Positions 8,219 through 15,609 of a DNA stretch of 64,000 nucleotides are shown piece after piece. The stretch comes from Streptomyces camponoticapitis (lineage in GTDB: Bacteria > Actinomycetota > Actinomycetes > Streptomycetales > Streptomycetaceae). Position 1 is the stretch's first letter; every line of letters starts with the position of its first letter. The translations under genes were made by a program, and so were the position numbers. The notes under the pieces are model-generated. The model was not told the origin of the DNA and ran no database searches. It saw only the letters and a program-made list of their open reading frames with translations. Where the stretch lies: the NCBI RefSeq assembly GCF_014646115.1, contig NZ_BMMV01000004.1:293971-357970 (forward strand), read 5' to 3'.

Positions 8219-8531
8219 GATTGCCTGTGGTTCGGGAGGGCTGTCAAGAGGGCGGGCCCGTTTTCGGACCCCCGCGGACCGGTGTGGCCGGCGAGTCGGC
8301 GCGCCGGGAGGCAGCTCCAAGCCGCTGAGGCCACCGGCGTACCGGGCGATCGATCCTGCTGGGGCTGGAGTTCCTCGCGGGTGAGCTGACGCTGCCCGGT
8401 CACCGGGGGGCCGTTAAAGTCGTGTCGGAGCGACCGGGGCTCACCACGAGGTGGGCACGTGCCCCGGATGCGCCCTCTCAGCCGGAGAGCGGAGAGAACG
8501 GGCAGACCGGAGCCGATGCCAGGGGGGCGCA
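8219..8531. other. Intergenic region between hyi and the DUF77-like gene
   Basis: About 310 bases without a convincing gene. Its only clear structures are the 12-bp perfect palindrome at 8453-8464 and the purine-rich ribosome site AGGGGGG (8521-8527) of the next gene. I looked for a thiamine (TPP) riboswitch because the next product resembles thiamine-binding proteins, but the conserved TPP-box sequences are absent. Confidence 0.5.
8453..8464. promoter_or_regulatory. Palindrome GGGCACGTGCCC upstream of the DUF77-HTH pair
   Basis: A perfect 12-bp palindrome about 70 bases before the GTG start of the DUF77-like gene. It may be an operator of that two-gene unit; GC-rich palindromes occur by chance in this genome, so confidence is modest. 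Confidence 0.35.
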
Positions 8532-8786
8532 GTGCGATTGAGAGTGGAATTCACGACCGAGCCGTTCGACCTGGACGAGGCCCCCGGCCATGCCGTGGTG
8601 GCCCGCGAGGTCATTGAGGCGGCCGAGCTGGACTCCGTGGACGTCGGGCCGTTCGGCAACACGGCGGAGGGCGGTGCGGAGGCCGTCATCTCGGCGGTCG
8701 ACGCCCTGCTCCACCGCTCCCTGGAAGCCGGCGCCACCCGCGTCTCGCTCCAGGTGAACGTGATCGCGGAGGAGGACGGGAAGTGA
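8532..8786 (+). CDS. MTH1187/DUF77-type (thiamine-binding-like) small protein
   Basis: An 84-residue ferredoxin-like-fold protein. VRLRVEFTTEPFD opens the chain, followed by VVAREVIEAAELDSVDVGPFGNTAEGG and a C-terminal strand ATRVSLQVNVIAEEDG. This strand-helix-strand order and the central PFGNTAEG match proteins annotated as MTH1187/YkoF-type thiamine or small-ligand binders. The GTG at 8532 has AGGGGGG 4 bases upstream. It overlaps the next gene by 4 bases (GTGA), so the two are translationally coupled. It could sense a heterocyclic metabolite of the surrounding urate pathway; this is inference, and the real ligand is unknown. Confidence 0.6.
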   Translation: MRLRVEFTTEPFDLDEAPGHAVVAREVIEAAELDSVDVGPFGNTAEGGAEAVISAVDALLHRSLEAGATRVSLQVNVIAEEDGK

Positions 8787-9160
8787 CCGAGCCCTCCGGT
8801 CTTCCCGACCACCCACTCCTCGCGGCGGTGAAGCCGCTCATCGACGCCATGGGCGCGGAGACGGTACGGCCCGACCTGGCCCGGCCCGACGACGTCGTGC
8901 TGAACTGGGAGGGCGAGGCGGTCGTCGCCGTACGCCTTCCGCAGCTCTCCGAATCGCTCGACCACATCCTCGTCGCGCTGGAACGCCGGCACGGCAAGCC
9001 CCTGCCGGAACTCGACCGCAAGGCCAAGCAGTCGGTGGTGCGCTCGCTGGAGGCGCGCGGGGCCTTCTCCGTACGGCACGGGGTGGAGACCGTCGCCGGC
9101 GCGCTCGGGGTCAGCCGTTTCACCGTCTACAACTATCTGAACCGGTCGGAGACGAACTGA
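8783..9160 (+). CDS. YheO-like helix-turn-helix regulator
   Basis: A 125-residue protein. The C-terminal third carries a clear helix-turn-helix: LDRKAKQSVVRSLEARGAF, then VETVAGALGVSRFTVYNYLNR, which resembles the C-terminal HTH of YheO-type proteins. The N-terminal part (about 1-75) is a short alpha/beta domain (DDVVLNWEGEAVVAVRLPQL) without a recognised signature. It starts at GTG 8783 inside the last codons of the DUF77-like gene and is followed by a hairpin terminator at 9180-9199. Encoded directly before the uraD-hiuH-uox operon, it is a candidate regulator for that operon, possibly with the DUF77 protein as its ligand-binding partner. Confidence 0.65.
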   Translation: MTEPSGLPDHPLLAAVKPLIDAMGAETVRPDLARPDDVVLNWEGEAVVAVRLPQLSESLDHILVALERRHGKPLPELDRKAKQSVVRSLEARGAFSVRHGVETVAGALGVSRFTVYNYLNRSETN

Positions 9161-9179
9161 GCCCGCCGGGGACGATCCG

Positions 9180-9199
9180 AGCCCGTCGCAAGACGGGCT
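9180..9199 (+). terminator. Hairpin AGCCCGTC-GCAA-GACGGGCT
   Basis: A perfect 8-bp stem with a GCAA tetraloop, 20 bases after the stop codon of the HTH gene. It separates the DUF77-HTH unit from the urate operon. Confidence 0.7.
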
Positions 9200-9252
9200 G
9201 ATCGGGCCGGGTCCGGGGTGAGGCGGGTCCGGCGGGACGTCCGCCGAAAAAT

Positions 9253-9269
9253 TTCAACAAACTGTTGAC
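9253..9269. promoter_or_regulatory. TTCAAC-N5-GTTGAC operator of the urate operon
   Basis: TTCAAC (9253-9258), five bases, GTTGAC (9264-9269): 11 of 12 arm positions match the perfect copy TTCAAC-N5-GTTGAA found before allB. It lies about 60 bases upstream of uraD. No TTCC-N7-GGAA box is visible in this promoter, so the urate operon seems to be under this second motif alone. Confidence 0.6.
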
Positions 9270-9330
9270 GTGATGTTCGTGAAGGCGTTAGCTGTCCCGC
9301 AGCCCGTCAAGCACAGCCACGGAGGCTCCC

Positions 9331-9840
9331 GTGACGACCGACCCGCCACCGGGCCTCACCCGGTTCAACACCTCCTCCGACAGCGCGGCCCGCGCCGCAC
9401 TGCGCGAGGTGTGCGCCAGTACGGCGTGGGGGAGCGAACTGCTCGCCCACCGCCCGTACACCACCGCCGACACCCTCTTCGCCGCCAGTGACACCGCGAC
9501 CGCCGGACTGACCGCCGGCGATCTGGCGGAGGCGATGGCCGGGCATCCGCCCATCGGCCGTCCCGAGCCGGGCGACCCGACCTCGGCCCGCGAACAGCGG
9601 GGCATGGCAGGGGCGTCCGACGCGCTCAAGGCGGAACTGCTCGAACTGAACCTCGCCTACCAGGAAAGGTTCGGACACGTCTTCCTGATCTGCGCCACCG
9701 GCAGGACCGGTGAGCAGATGCGGGACGCGGTCCGCATACGGATCGGCAACACGCCCGAGCAGGAGCGGGCAGTCGTCCGCACCGAGCTGGGCAAGATCAA
9801 CCGCATCCGGCTGACCCGCCTCGTACACGCAGGAGAGTGA
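9331..9840 (+). CDS. uraD: OHCU decarboxylase
   Basis: Decarboxylates 2-oxo-4-hydroxy-4-carboxy-5-ureidoimidazoline to S-allantoin, the last step of urate oxidation (EC 4.1.1.97). The 169 residues carry the catalytic histidine in AGHPPIGRPEPGD (H72) and the conserved core LELNLAYQERFGHVFLICATGRT (about 107-127). The GTG start at 9331 has GGAGG 5 bases upstream. It heads the operon uraD-hiuH-uox, with only 4 bases to hiuH and 3 more to uox, and this compact order makes translational coupling likely. A TTCAAC-N5-GTTGAC operator lies in its promoter. Confidence 0.94.
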   Translation: MTTDPPPGLTRFNTSSDSAARAALREVCASTAWGSELLAHRPYTTADTLFAASDTATAGLTAGDLAEAMAGHPPIGRPEPGDPTSAREQRGMAGASDALKAELLELNLAYQERFGHVFLICATGRTGEQMRDAVRIRIGNTPEQERAVVRTELGKINRIRLTRLVHAGE

Positions 9841-9844
9841 CCCC

Positions 9845-10267
9845 TTGAGTACCCAGACCACCGCATCGGTGTCCACGCACATCCTGGACACCAGTGTCGG
9901 ACGCCCAGCCGAGTCCGTCGCCGTCTCGCTCTCCGCCCGTGGCGGCAGCCGCGAGCAGTGGGTGGTGCTGGGCCGGTCGGCGACCGACGCGGACGGGCGG
10001 TGCACAGACCTCCCGGCGCTGCCGGAAGGAACGACCCATGTACGTCTCGACTTCGAGACCGAGGCGTACTTCCACGGCCACGGCCACACACAGGGCCCGA
10101 GCCGCAGTCAGAAGCGAGCCGAGGCACAGCAGGACGCCCCCGCGCCACGGGACAGCGGTGCGTTCTTCCCGGAGGTGGCGATCACCTTCGCCGTCTCTCC
10201 GGGCGAGCACTTCCACGTACCGCTGCTGCTCAACCCGTTCGGCTACTCCGTATACCGAGGGAGCTAG
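9845..10267 (+). CDS. hiuH: 5-hydroxyisourate hydrolase
   Basis: Transthyretin-related enzyme that hydrolyses 5-hydroxyisourate to OHCU (EC 3.5.2.17). The 140 residues begin with the STHILDTSVGRPA signature (about 10-22, catalytic H12) and end with FHVPLLLNPFGYSVYRGS, the C-terminal tetrapeptide YRGS being diagnostic. A roughly 30-residue His/Gln/charged insertion (starting HGHGHTQGPS, about 77-106) interrupts the usual fold before FFPEV; it is probably a surface loop. The start is the rare codon TTG at 9845, supported by an AGGAGAG ribosome site inside the end of uraD. It is the middle gene of the urate operon. Confidence 0.93.
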   Translation: MSTQTTASVSTHILDTSVGRPAESVAVSLSARGGSREQWVVLGRSATDADGRCTDLPALPEGTTHVRLDFETEAYFHGHGHTQGPSRSQKRAEAQQDAPAPRDSGAFFPEVAITFAVSPGEHFHVPLLLNPFGYSVYRGS

Positions 10268-10270
10268 CAG

Positions 10271-11182
10271 ATGCCGACCATTCTCGGCCAGAACCAGTAC
10301 GGCAAAGCGGAGAACCGCGTCGTCAGGATCGTGCGCGACGGCGACACCCACCACATCAAGGACCTGAACGTCTCCGTCGCCCTCTCGGGCGACATGGAGG
10401 AGGTCCACTACTCGGGCTCCAACGCCAACGTCCTGCCGACCGACACCACGAAGAACACGGTGTACGCGTTCGCCAAGGAGCACGGCATCGAGTCCGCCGA
10501 GCAGTTCGGGATTCATCTCGCCCGGCACTTCGTCACCAGCCAGGACCCGATCCACCGGGCGCGTATCCGCGTCGAGGAGTACGCCTGGGAGCGCATCGCG
10601 GCCCCCGGCGCCGGTGAGGTCAAGCACTCCTTCGTCCGCAAGGGCCAGGAGACCCGCGTCTCCCAGATCACCTTCGACGGCTCGAGGTGGGAGATCATCT
10701 CCGGCCTCAAGGATCTGACGGTGCTGAACTCGACCGACTCCGAGTTCTGGGGCTACGCCAAGGACAAGTACACGACGCTCCGCGAGGCGTACGACCGCAT
10801 ACTCGCCACCGACGTCTCCGCGAGGTGGCGTTACCACTGGACCGACGACACCGAGCCGATGCCCGACTGGGACAACTCCTACGACCGGGCGCGCGAGCAT
10901 ATGCTCCACGCCTTCGCGGAGACGTACTCCCTCTCCCTCCAGCAGACCCTCTACCAGATGGGCTCGCGGATCATCGACGCCCGCGACGAGATCGACGAGA
11001 TCCGTTTCTCGCTCCCCAACAACCACCATTTCCTGGTCGACCTCGAACCGTTCGGCCTGAAGAACGACACCCCCGACGGGGCCGTCTACTTCGCCGCCGA
11101 CCGCCCGTACGGTCTCATCGAGGCGACCGTGCTGCGCGACGGTGCCGAACCGCGGATCCCGCTCGACATGACCAACCTGTAG
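10271..11182 (+). CDS. uox: Urate oxidase (factor-independent urate hydroxylase)
   Basis: Oxidises urate with O2 to 5-hydroxyisourate and H2O2 (EC 1.7.3.3). The 303 residues hold both T-fold halves of uricase. YGKAENRV supplies the catalytic lysine (K12), LPTDTTKNTVYAFAKEHGI the threonine-aspartate pair (T57, D58), and LPNNHHFLVDL the active-site histidine. The second-half core LTVLNSTDSEFWGY and YTTLREAYDRIL are also intact. Being bacterial, it ends in MTNL and lacks a peroxisomal SKL tail. It is the last gene of the operon, 3 bases after hiuH. No catalase gene is adjacent to deal with the peroxide. Confidence 0.96.
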   Translation: MPTILGQNQYGKAENRVVRIVRDGDTHHIKDLNVSVALSGDMEEVHYSGSNANVLPTDTTKNTVYAFAKEHGIESAEQFGIHLARHFVTSQDPIHRARIRVEEYAWERIAAPGAGEVKHSFVRKGQETRVSQITFDGSRWEIISGLKDLTVLNSTDSEFWGYAKDKYTTLREAYDRILATDVSARWRYHWTDDTEPMPDWDNSYDRAREHMLHAFAETYSLSLQQTLYQMGSRIIDARDEIDEIRFSLPNNHHFLVDLEPFGLKNDTPDGAVYFAADRPYGLIEATVLRDGAEPRIPLDMTNL

Positions 11183-11363
11183 CACCACCCGCGGTACCCC
11201 CGACGCGCGCGCCGGCGTCACGTCCCAGAGGCCAAGTCCTCGACAACGAGGGCGATACGGGGGAAGAGCGGGGGCATCTGCGCACCGACACGACCGCGGA
11301 TCCGTATCTCACCCCGCTCGACCCCCGGATCCGTCCACCCAACGGGAAGAACGAGGACCCGCC

Positions 11364-12740
11364 ATGGCGGCTTCGCGCATCGTCATCGAGAACTGTGCCA
11401 TCGCGACCGTGGACGCGAACGACACCGAGTACGCCTCCGGGTACGTCGTCGTCGCGGACAACCTCATCGAATCCGTGGGCGCCGGCGGCGCGCCCGGCGG
11501 CCTGGAGAACGTCGTACGGCGGGTCGACGCCACCGGCCATCTCCTGACCCCCGGTCTGGTCAACACCCACCACCACTTCTACCAGTGGATCACCCGGGGC
11601 CTGGCCACCGACCACAACCTCTTCAACTGGCTCGTGGCGCTCTACCCGACCTGGGCGCGCATCGACGAGCCGATGGTGCGCGCCGCCGCCCAGGGCTCGC
11701 TCGCGATGATGGCCCGCGGCGGAGTCACCACGGCGACGGACCACCACTACGTGTACCCGCGCGGCTCCGGCGATCTGACCGGCGCCATCATCGGGGCCGC
11801 GTCGGAGACCGGCGTACGGTTCACCCTCGCCCGCGGCTCCATGGACCGCGGCCAGTCCGACGGCGGACTGCCGCCGGACTTCGCCGTCGAGTCGCTGGAG
11901 GACGCGCTCGCCGCCACCGAGGCGACCGTCGACACCTACCACGACGCCTCGTTCGACGCGATGACACAGATCACCGTCGCGCCCTGCTCGCCGTTCTCCG
12001 TCTCCACCGAACTGATGCGTCAGGGAGCCGAGTTGGCGCGCCGTAAGGGCGTACGGCTGCATACGCACGGCAGCGAGACCGTCGAGGAGGAGCAGTTCTG
12101 CAAGGAGCTGTTCGGGATGGGACCGACCGACTACTTCGAGTCGACCGGCTGGCTCGGGGACGACGTATGGATGGCCCACTGCGTCCATATGAACGACTCC
12201 GACATCGCCGCCTTCGCCCGCACCGGCACCGGCGTCGCCCACTGCCCGTCCTCCAACGCCCGCCTGGCGGCCGGGATCGCGCGCGTACCCGACATGCTGA
12301 AGGCGGGCGTCCCCGTCGGTCTCGGTGTGGACGGCACCGCCTCCAACGAATCGGGCGAACTGCACACCGAGTTGCGCAACGCGCTGCTCATCAACCGGCT
12401 CGGCGCCCACCGCGAGTCCGCCCTGAACGCCCGTCAGGCGCTGCGGCTCGGCACGTACGGCGGCGCCCAGGTCCTCGGCCGGGCAGCGCAGATCGGCTCG
12501 GTCGAGACCGGGAAACTCGCCGACCTGGTGCTGTGGAAGCTGGACACCCTGGCCCACTCCGCCATCGCCGACCCGGTCGTCGCCCTGGTCTTCGGGGCCG
12601 CCGCGCCCGTCACGCTCTCCCTCGTGAACGGCAGGACCGTCGTCGAGGACAACCACCTGACCTCGGTGGACGAGGACGCCGTCGCCCGCTCCACGCGGAC
12701 CGAGGCGCAGCGCCTCGCCCGGATCGCGGCGGCGGGCTGA
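11364..12740 (+). CDS. 8-oxoguanine deaminase (amidohydrolase)
   Basis: A 458-residue amidohydrolase-superfamily deaminase that probably converts 8-oxoguanine to urate (EC 3.5.4.32) and so feeds the urate operon just upstream. Metal and substrate motifs: PGLVNTHHHFYQW (about 66-78), VAPCSPFSVS, LHTHGSETVEEEQFC (about 232-246), MAHCVHMNDSD (about 270) and GLGVDGTASNESGEL (about 315). These fit the 8-oxoguanine deaminase subgroup better than guanine deaminase, but atrazine-chlorohydrolase-like relatives are close. The ATG at 11364 follows GGGAAGAACGAGGA. It is separated from uox by 181 bases and followed by a strong hairpin at 12840-12880. Confidence 0.85.
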   Translation: MAASRIVIENCAIATVDANDTEYASGYVVVADNLIESVGAGGAPGGLENVVRRVDATGHLLTPGLVNTHHHFYQWITRGLATDHNLFNWLVALYPTWARIDEPMVRAAAQGSLAMMARGGVTTATDHHYVYPRGSGDLTGAIIGAASETGVRFTLARGSMDRGQSDGGLPPDFAVESLEDALAATEATVDTYHDASFDAMTQITVAPCSPFSVSTELMRQGAELARRKGVRLHTHGSETVEEEQFCKELFGMGPTDYFESTGWLGDDVWMAHCVHMNDSDIAAFARTGTGVAHCPSSNARLAAGIARVPDMLKAGVPVGLGVDGTASNESGELHTELRNALLINRLGAHRESALNARQALRLGTYGGAQVLGRAAQIGSVETGKLADLVLWKLDTLAHSAIADPVVALVFGAAAPVTLSLVNGRTVVEDNHLTSVDEDAVARSTRTEAQRLARIAAAG

Positions 12741-12839
12741 CGCGGCCCGAGCCGACCCGGTCCTCCCGGAAGTCCGGTCGAGGGGGACGGCCCTCGACCG
12801 GCGGCCACGGGGCCCGAGCGGGGCTCCTGGCAGCCGCGT

Positions 12840-12880
12840 CCGGGTGGTGGCACATCGCACAACGGTGCGCCACCACCCGG
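12840..12880 (+). terminator. 12-bp hairpin after the deaminase gene
   Basis: CCGGGTGGTGGC (12840-12851) pairs perfectly with GCCACCACCCGG (12869-12880) over a 17-nt loop. It lies in the 315-base gap before the permease and probably ends the deaminase transcript. The rest of the gap (to 13055) holds only the GGAGGAA ribosome site of the permease. Confidence 0.6.
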
Positions 12881-13055
12881 GACGGTGACTCGTGTACATG
12901 AACGGGGACCCGTCCGCGCGACGAAGAGCAACCAGCGACTCGTGCACGCCACACGGGCTCGTTACGTCGCATGTCACCCGCATGATCGCCCCCGCACCCC
13001 GCACCTCCCTGACACCCGTGTCACCGCCGACGCGTAACCGACCGGAGGAACATCC

Positions 13056-14504
13056 GTGGCAGCCAGGCCCAGGCTTCGCAAAGACGTAACCACCCCCGAC
13101 GAGACACCCGGCCGGGATCGCAGGCACCCGGTCGACGAGACCCTCCCGCCCGTGAAGATGTTCACCAGCGGCCTTCAGCACGTCGCCGCGATGTACGCGG
13201 GCGTGGTGGCACCGCCGATGATCGTCGGGCCGGCCGTGGGTCTGAACGCCAGGGACACCGCGTTCCTCATGGGCGCCAGCCTCTTCACCGCGGGCATAGC
13301 CACGCTGCTCCAGACCCTCGGCTTCTGGAAGGTCGGGGCACGCCTGCCGTTCGTCAACGGTGTGTCGTTCGCCGGTGTCACGCCGATGATCGCCATCGGG
13401 CGCGAGCGCGGCGCCGAGGGCATCACTGTCATCTTCGGTGCGATCATCGTCGCCAGCGTGCTCGGGTTCGTCCTCACGCCGTACTTCTCGAAGTTGGTGC
13501 GGTTCTTCCCGCCGGTCGTCACCGGCACCGTCATCACCCTGATAGGCGTCTCACTGCTCCCGGTGGCCTTCAACTGGTCGCAGGGCGGCGATGCCACGGC
13601 CGACGGCTACGGCTCCATGAAGAACATAGGAATGGCCGGTCTCACCCTGCTGATCGTGCTGGTCCTGCGGAAGCTGCTGCGCGGCTTCCTCCAGCAGATC
13701 GCCATCCTGCTCGGCCTGGTCGTCGGCACCGTCGTGGCCGTCCCGATGAACATGACCGACTTCGACGCGATCAAGGACGCGGGCCTGGTCGGCTTCCCGA
13801 CGCCGTTCTACTTCGGCGCACCGCAGTTCGAGATCGCGGCGATCATCTCCATGTGCATCGTGATGCTCGTCTGTATGACGGAGTCCACCGCCGACATGCT
13901 GGCGCTCGGCAAGATCGTGGACCGGCCGGCGGACGAGCGGGTCATCAAGGGCGGGCTGCGGGCCGACACGCTGGGCAGCGCCATCAGCCCGGTCTTCAAC
14001 GGCTTCATGTGCAGCGCCTTCGCGCAGAACATCGGACTGGTCGCCATGACCAAGGTCCGCAGCCGCTTCGTCGTCGCGGCCGGCGGCGGCATCCTCGTAC
14101 TGCTGGGCCTGTGCCCCGTGCTGGCCTCGGTGATCGCGCTCGTCCCGCTGCCGGTCCTCGGCGGCGCGGGCATCGTGCTCTTCGGCTCGGTGGCGGCGAG
14201 CGGCATCCAGACGCTGGCGGGCGCCGCGCTGGAGAAGGGCGAGAACGCGCTGATAGTGGCCGCCGCCGTGGGGATCGGGCTGATACCGATAGCGGCGCCG
14301 GGCTTCTACCACGCCTTTCCGAAGGACCTGCTGGTGGTGCTGGACTCCGGGATCAGCACCGGGTGTGTGGTGGCGATCGCGCTGAACCTGGCGTTCAACC
14401 ACTGGGGTGGGAAGGGGAGTTCGGACCCGGCGGACCGGGAGGGCACGGCGGACACTTCAAAGGGCGGGGCCGGACGCGTACCGGCTCCCGCGACACCGCA
14501 CTGA
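13056..14504 (+). CDS. NCS2-family purine (urate/xanthine) permease
   Basis: A 482-residue integral membrane transporter of the nucleobase-cation symporter-2 family, with 12-14 predicted membrane segments between about residues 35 and 455. Family signatures are GLQHVAAMYAGVVAPPMIVG near 39, the LPFVNGVSFAGVTPMI stretch of segment 3, TESTADMLALGKI near 273 and SAFAQNIGLVAMTKVRSRFV near 325, the QN-I-G motif that lines the substrate site. Proteins of this branch move urate, xanthine or uric acid analogues; the adjacent urate genes support urate or xanthine uptake. Hydrophilic tails of about 35 residues flank both ends. GTG start with GGAGGAA. It is convergent with a chitosanase over a shared terminator. 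Confidence 0.9.
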   Translation: MAARPRLRKDVTTPDETPGRDRRHPVDETLPPVKMFTSGLQHVAAMYAGVVAPPMIVGPAVGLNARDTAFLMGASLFTAGIATLLQTLGFWKVGARLPFVNGVSFAGVTPMIAIGRERGAEGITVIFGAIIVASVLGFVLTPYFSKLVRFFPPVVTGTVITLIGVSLLPVAFNWSQGGDATADGYGSMKNIGMAGLTLLIVLVLRKLLRGFLQQIAILLGLVVGTVVAVPMNMTDFDAIKDAGLVGFPTPFYFGAPQFEIAAIISMCIVMLVCMTESTADMLALGKIVDRPADERVIKGGLRADTLGSAISPVFNGFMCSAFAQNIGLVAMTKVRSRFVVAAGGGILVLLGLCPVLASVIALVPLPVLGGAGIVLFGSVAASGIQTLAGAALEKGENALIVAAAVGIGLIPIAAPGFYHAFPKDLLVVLDSGISTGCVVAIALNLAFNHWGGKGSSDPADREGTADTSKGGAGRVPAPATPH

Positions 14505-14510
14505 CCACGA

Positions 14511-14551
14511 GACGGCGCCGGCGGCGGCGTTCTTCTGCCACCGGCGCCGTC
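14511..14551. terminator. Shared terminator between permease and chitosanase
   Basis: GACGGCGCCGG (14511-14521) pairs perfectly with CCGGCGCCGTC (14541-14551). It sits in the 66-base gap between the convergent permease and chitosanase genes and can serve both strands. Confidence 0.7.
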
Positions 14552-14570
14552 GTCGCGGCACGGCGCGGGA

Positions 14571-15434
14571 TCAGCCGATGTGGAAGTCGTCCCCGTACAC
14601 CTTCCAGTCGAGCGGCGGGTCCAGGCTGAGATTGCCCGCGTCCAGGAACACCCGCTGAGCGGTGTCCACCCGGCTGGTGTCCTCGTGCGCCTCCTCCTGT
14701 TTCATCGCCCAGACCCGGGCGTCGAGGAAGGCGTTCAGATACGCGGTCTCGTCGCCGCCCTCCGACGGCGGCCGGGCCTCGTTCAGCGCCCGTTGCCGGA
14801 TGCCGCTGAAGCTGACGTCGGAGTTCCCGTCGCCGTGCATGACGATCGCGTCGTAGTAGATGAACTGCCCGAGCGTGCCGACGCCGTCCTCCTTGCCGCG
14901 GTTCACCGCCGGATCGAAGTAGACCCGGTCGCGCTCGTCGTTCTGCGCGGCCTGGAACGCGGGGTCCCTCGCCGCCTCCTTGAAGGCGTCGGTGTAGCCG
15001 GGGTCGAGCCCTTCGTGGGAGTCCGTCCCGTCGACGGCCCGCAGGGCGGGCAGGTAGGAGGCGAGCGGGTTGTCCGGCTCGCGCTCGGTGTAGAGCTCGA
15101 CCAGGTCCAGCATGTCGCTGGTGCCGGAGCAGAAGCCGATGATGCCGGCGGTGTAGCCGCGGCCGTCGCCGATGTCCTCTATGTAGCCGTACTGGCCTTT
15201 CCAGTCGAGCGAGGAGTTCTCGGCGCTGGAGACCAGCCGCATGGCGATTTCCTTCTTCGCCGGGTCGTCCAGGCCGGGAGCGGCCACGGCCACGGCCGCC
15301 GCCGTGACGTCGGCGCTGTCGGCACCGGGTACGGCGTGCGCGACGGCCGTCACCGGCCCGGCGGCCAGGACGAGTCCGAGCAGGACGCGGGGGACCACTC
15401 CGAACGTGCGGGTACGAGTGTGGGGGGTTGGCAC
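14571..15434 (-). CDS. csn: Secreted GH46 chitosanase
   Basis: Endo-acting chitosan hydrolase (EC 3.2.1.132), 287 residues. An N-terminal export signal (hydrophobic VLLGLVLAAGPVTAVAHA, about 17-34) precedes the catalytic domain from about residue 54. The catalytic pair is E72 in SSAENSSLDW and D90 in YIEDIGDGRGYTAG, at the 18-residue spacing found in the Streptomyces N174 enzyme. GTG start at 15434 with GGAGGT upstream. A perfect 6-3-6 inverted repeat at 15475-15489 resembles the operators recognised by CsnR-type repressors at chitosanase genes, suggesting induction by chitosan oligosaccharides. A second, closely related copy lies at 17179-17997. Confidence 0.93.
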   Translation of the reverse strand: MPTPHTRTRTFGVVPRVLLGLVLAAGPVTAVAHAVPGADSADVTAAAVAVAAPGLDDPAKKEIAMRLVSSAENSSLDWKGQYGYIEDIGDGRGYTAGIIGFCSGTSDMLDLVELYTEREPDNPLASYLPALRAVDGTDSHEGLDPGYTDAFKEAARDPAFQAAQNDERDRVYFDPAVNRGKEDGVGTLGQFIYYDAIVMHGDGNSDVSFSGIRQRALNEARPPSEGGDETAYLNAFLDARVWAMKQEEAHEDTSRVDTAQRVFLDAGNLSLDPPLDWKVYGDDFHIG

Positions 15435-15474
15435 CGGACCTCCATGGGGGGAGTCGATCGTTTCGGTGTTCTGT

Positions 15475-15489
15475 TAGGAAGCTTTCCTA
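15475..15489. promoter_or_regulatory. CsnR-like operator TAGGAA-GCT-TTCCTA
   Basis: A perfect 6-3-6 inverted repeat within GTTAGGAAGCTTTCCTACC, about 40 bases upstream of the chitosanase start. It closely resembles the GTTAGGAAA/TTTCCTAAC-type operator recalled for streptomycete chitosanase genes. No csnR gene is in the window. Confidence 0.65.
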
Positions 15490-15609
15490 CCGAAGGTTGA
15501 CGGTGAGGTACACCCATGGCCTGTCAAAGAAATCACCGATGCGCGGGGAGCGTGGCCCGGGGCATACTGCCGCGATGCCCGTGAACCGTCGGTCGGGAGA
15601 CGCCCACGC

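Noticed and set aside
8219..8531. Possible TPP or glycine riboswitch before the DUF77-like gene
   Set aside because: The conserved riboswitch core sequences are not present; only scattered GGAGAG-like strings were seen.
11115..13181. Long minus-strand open frame (688 codons) opposite the deaminase
   Set aside because: It lies antisense to a clear amidohydrolase gene, and its composition is typical of GC-skewed shadow frames.
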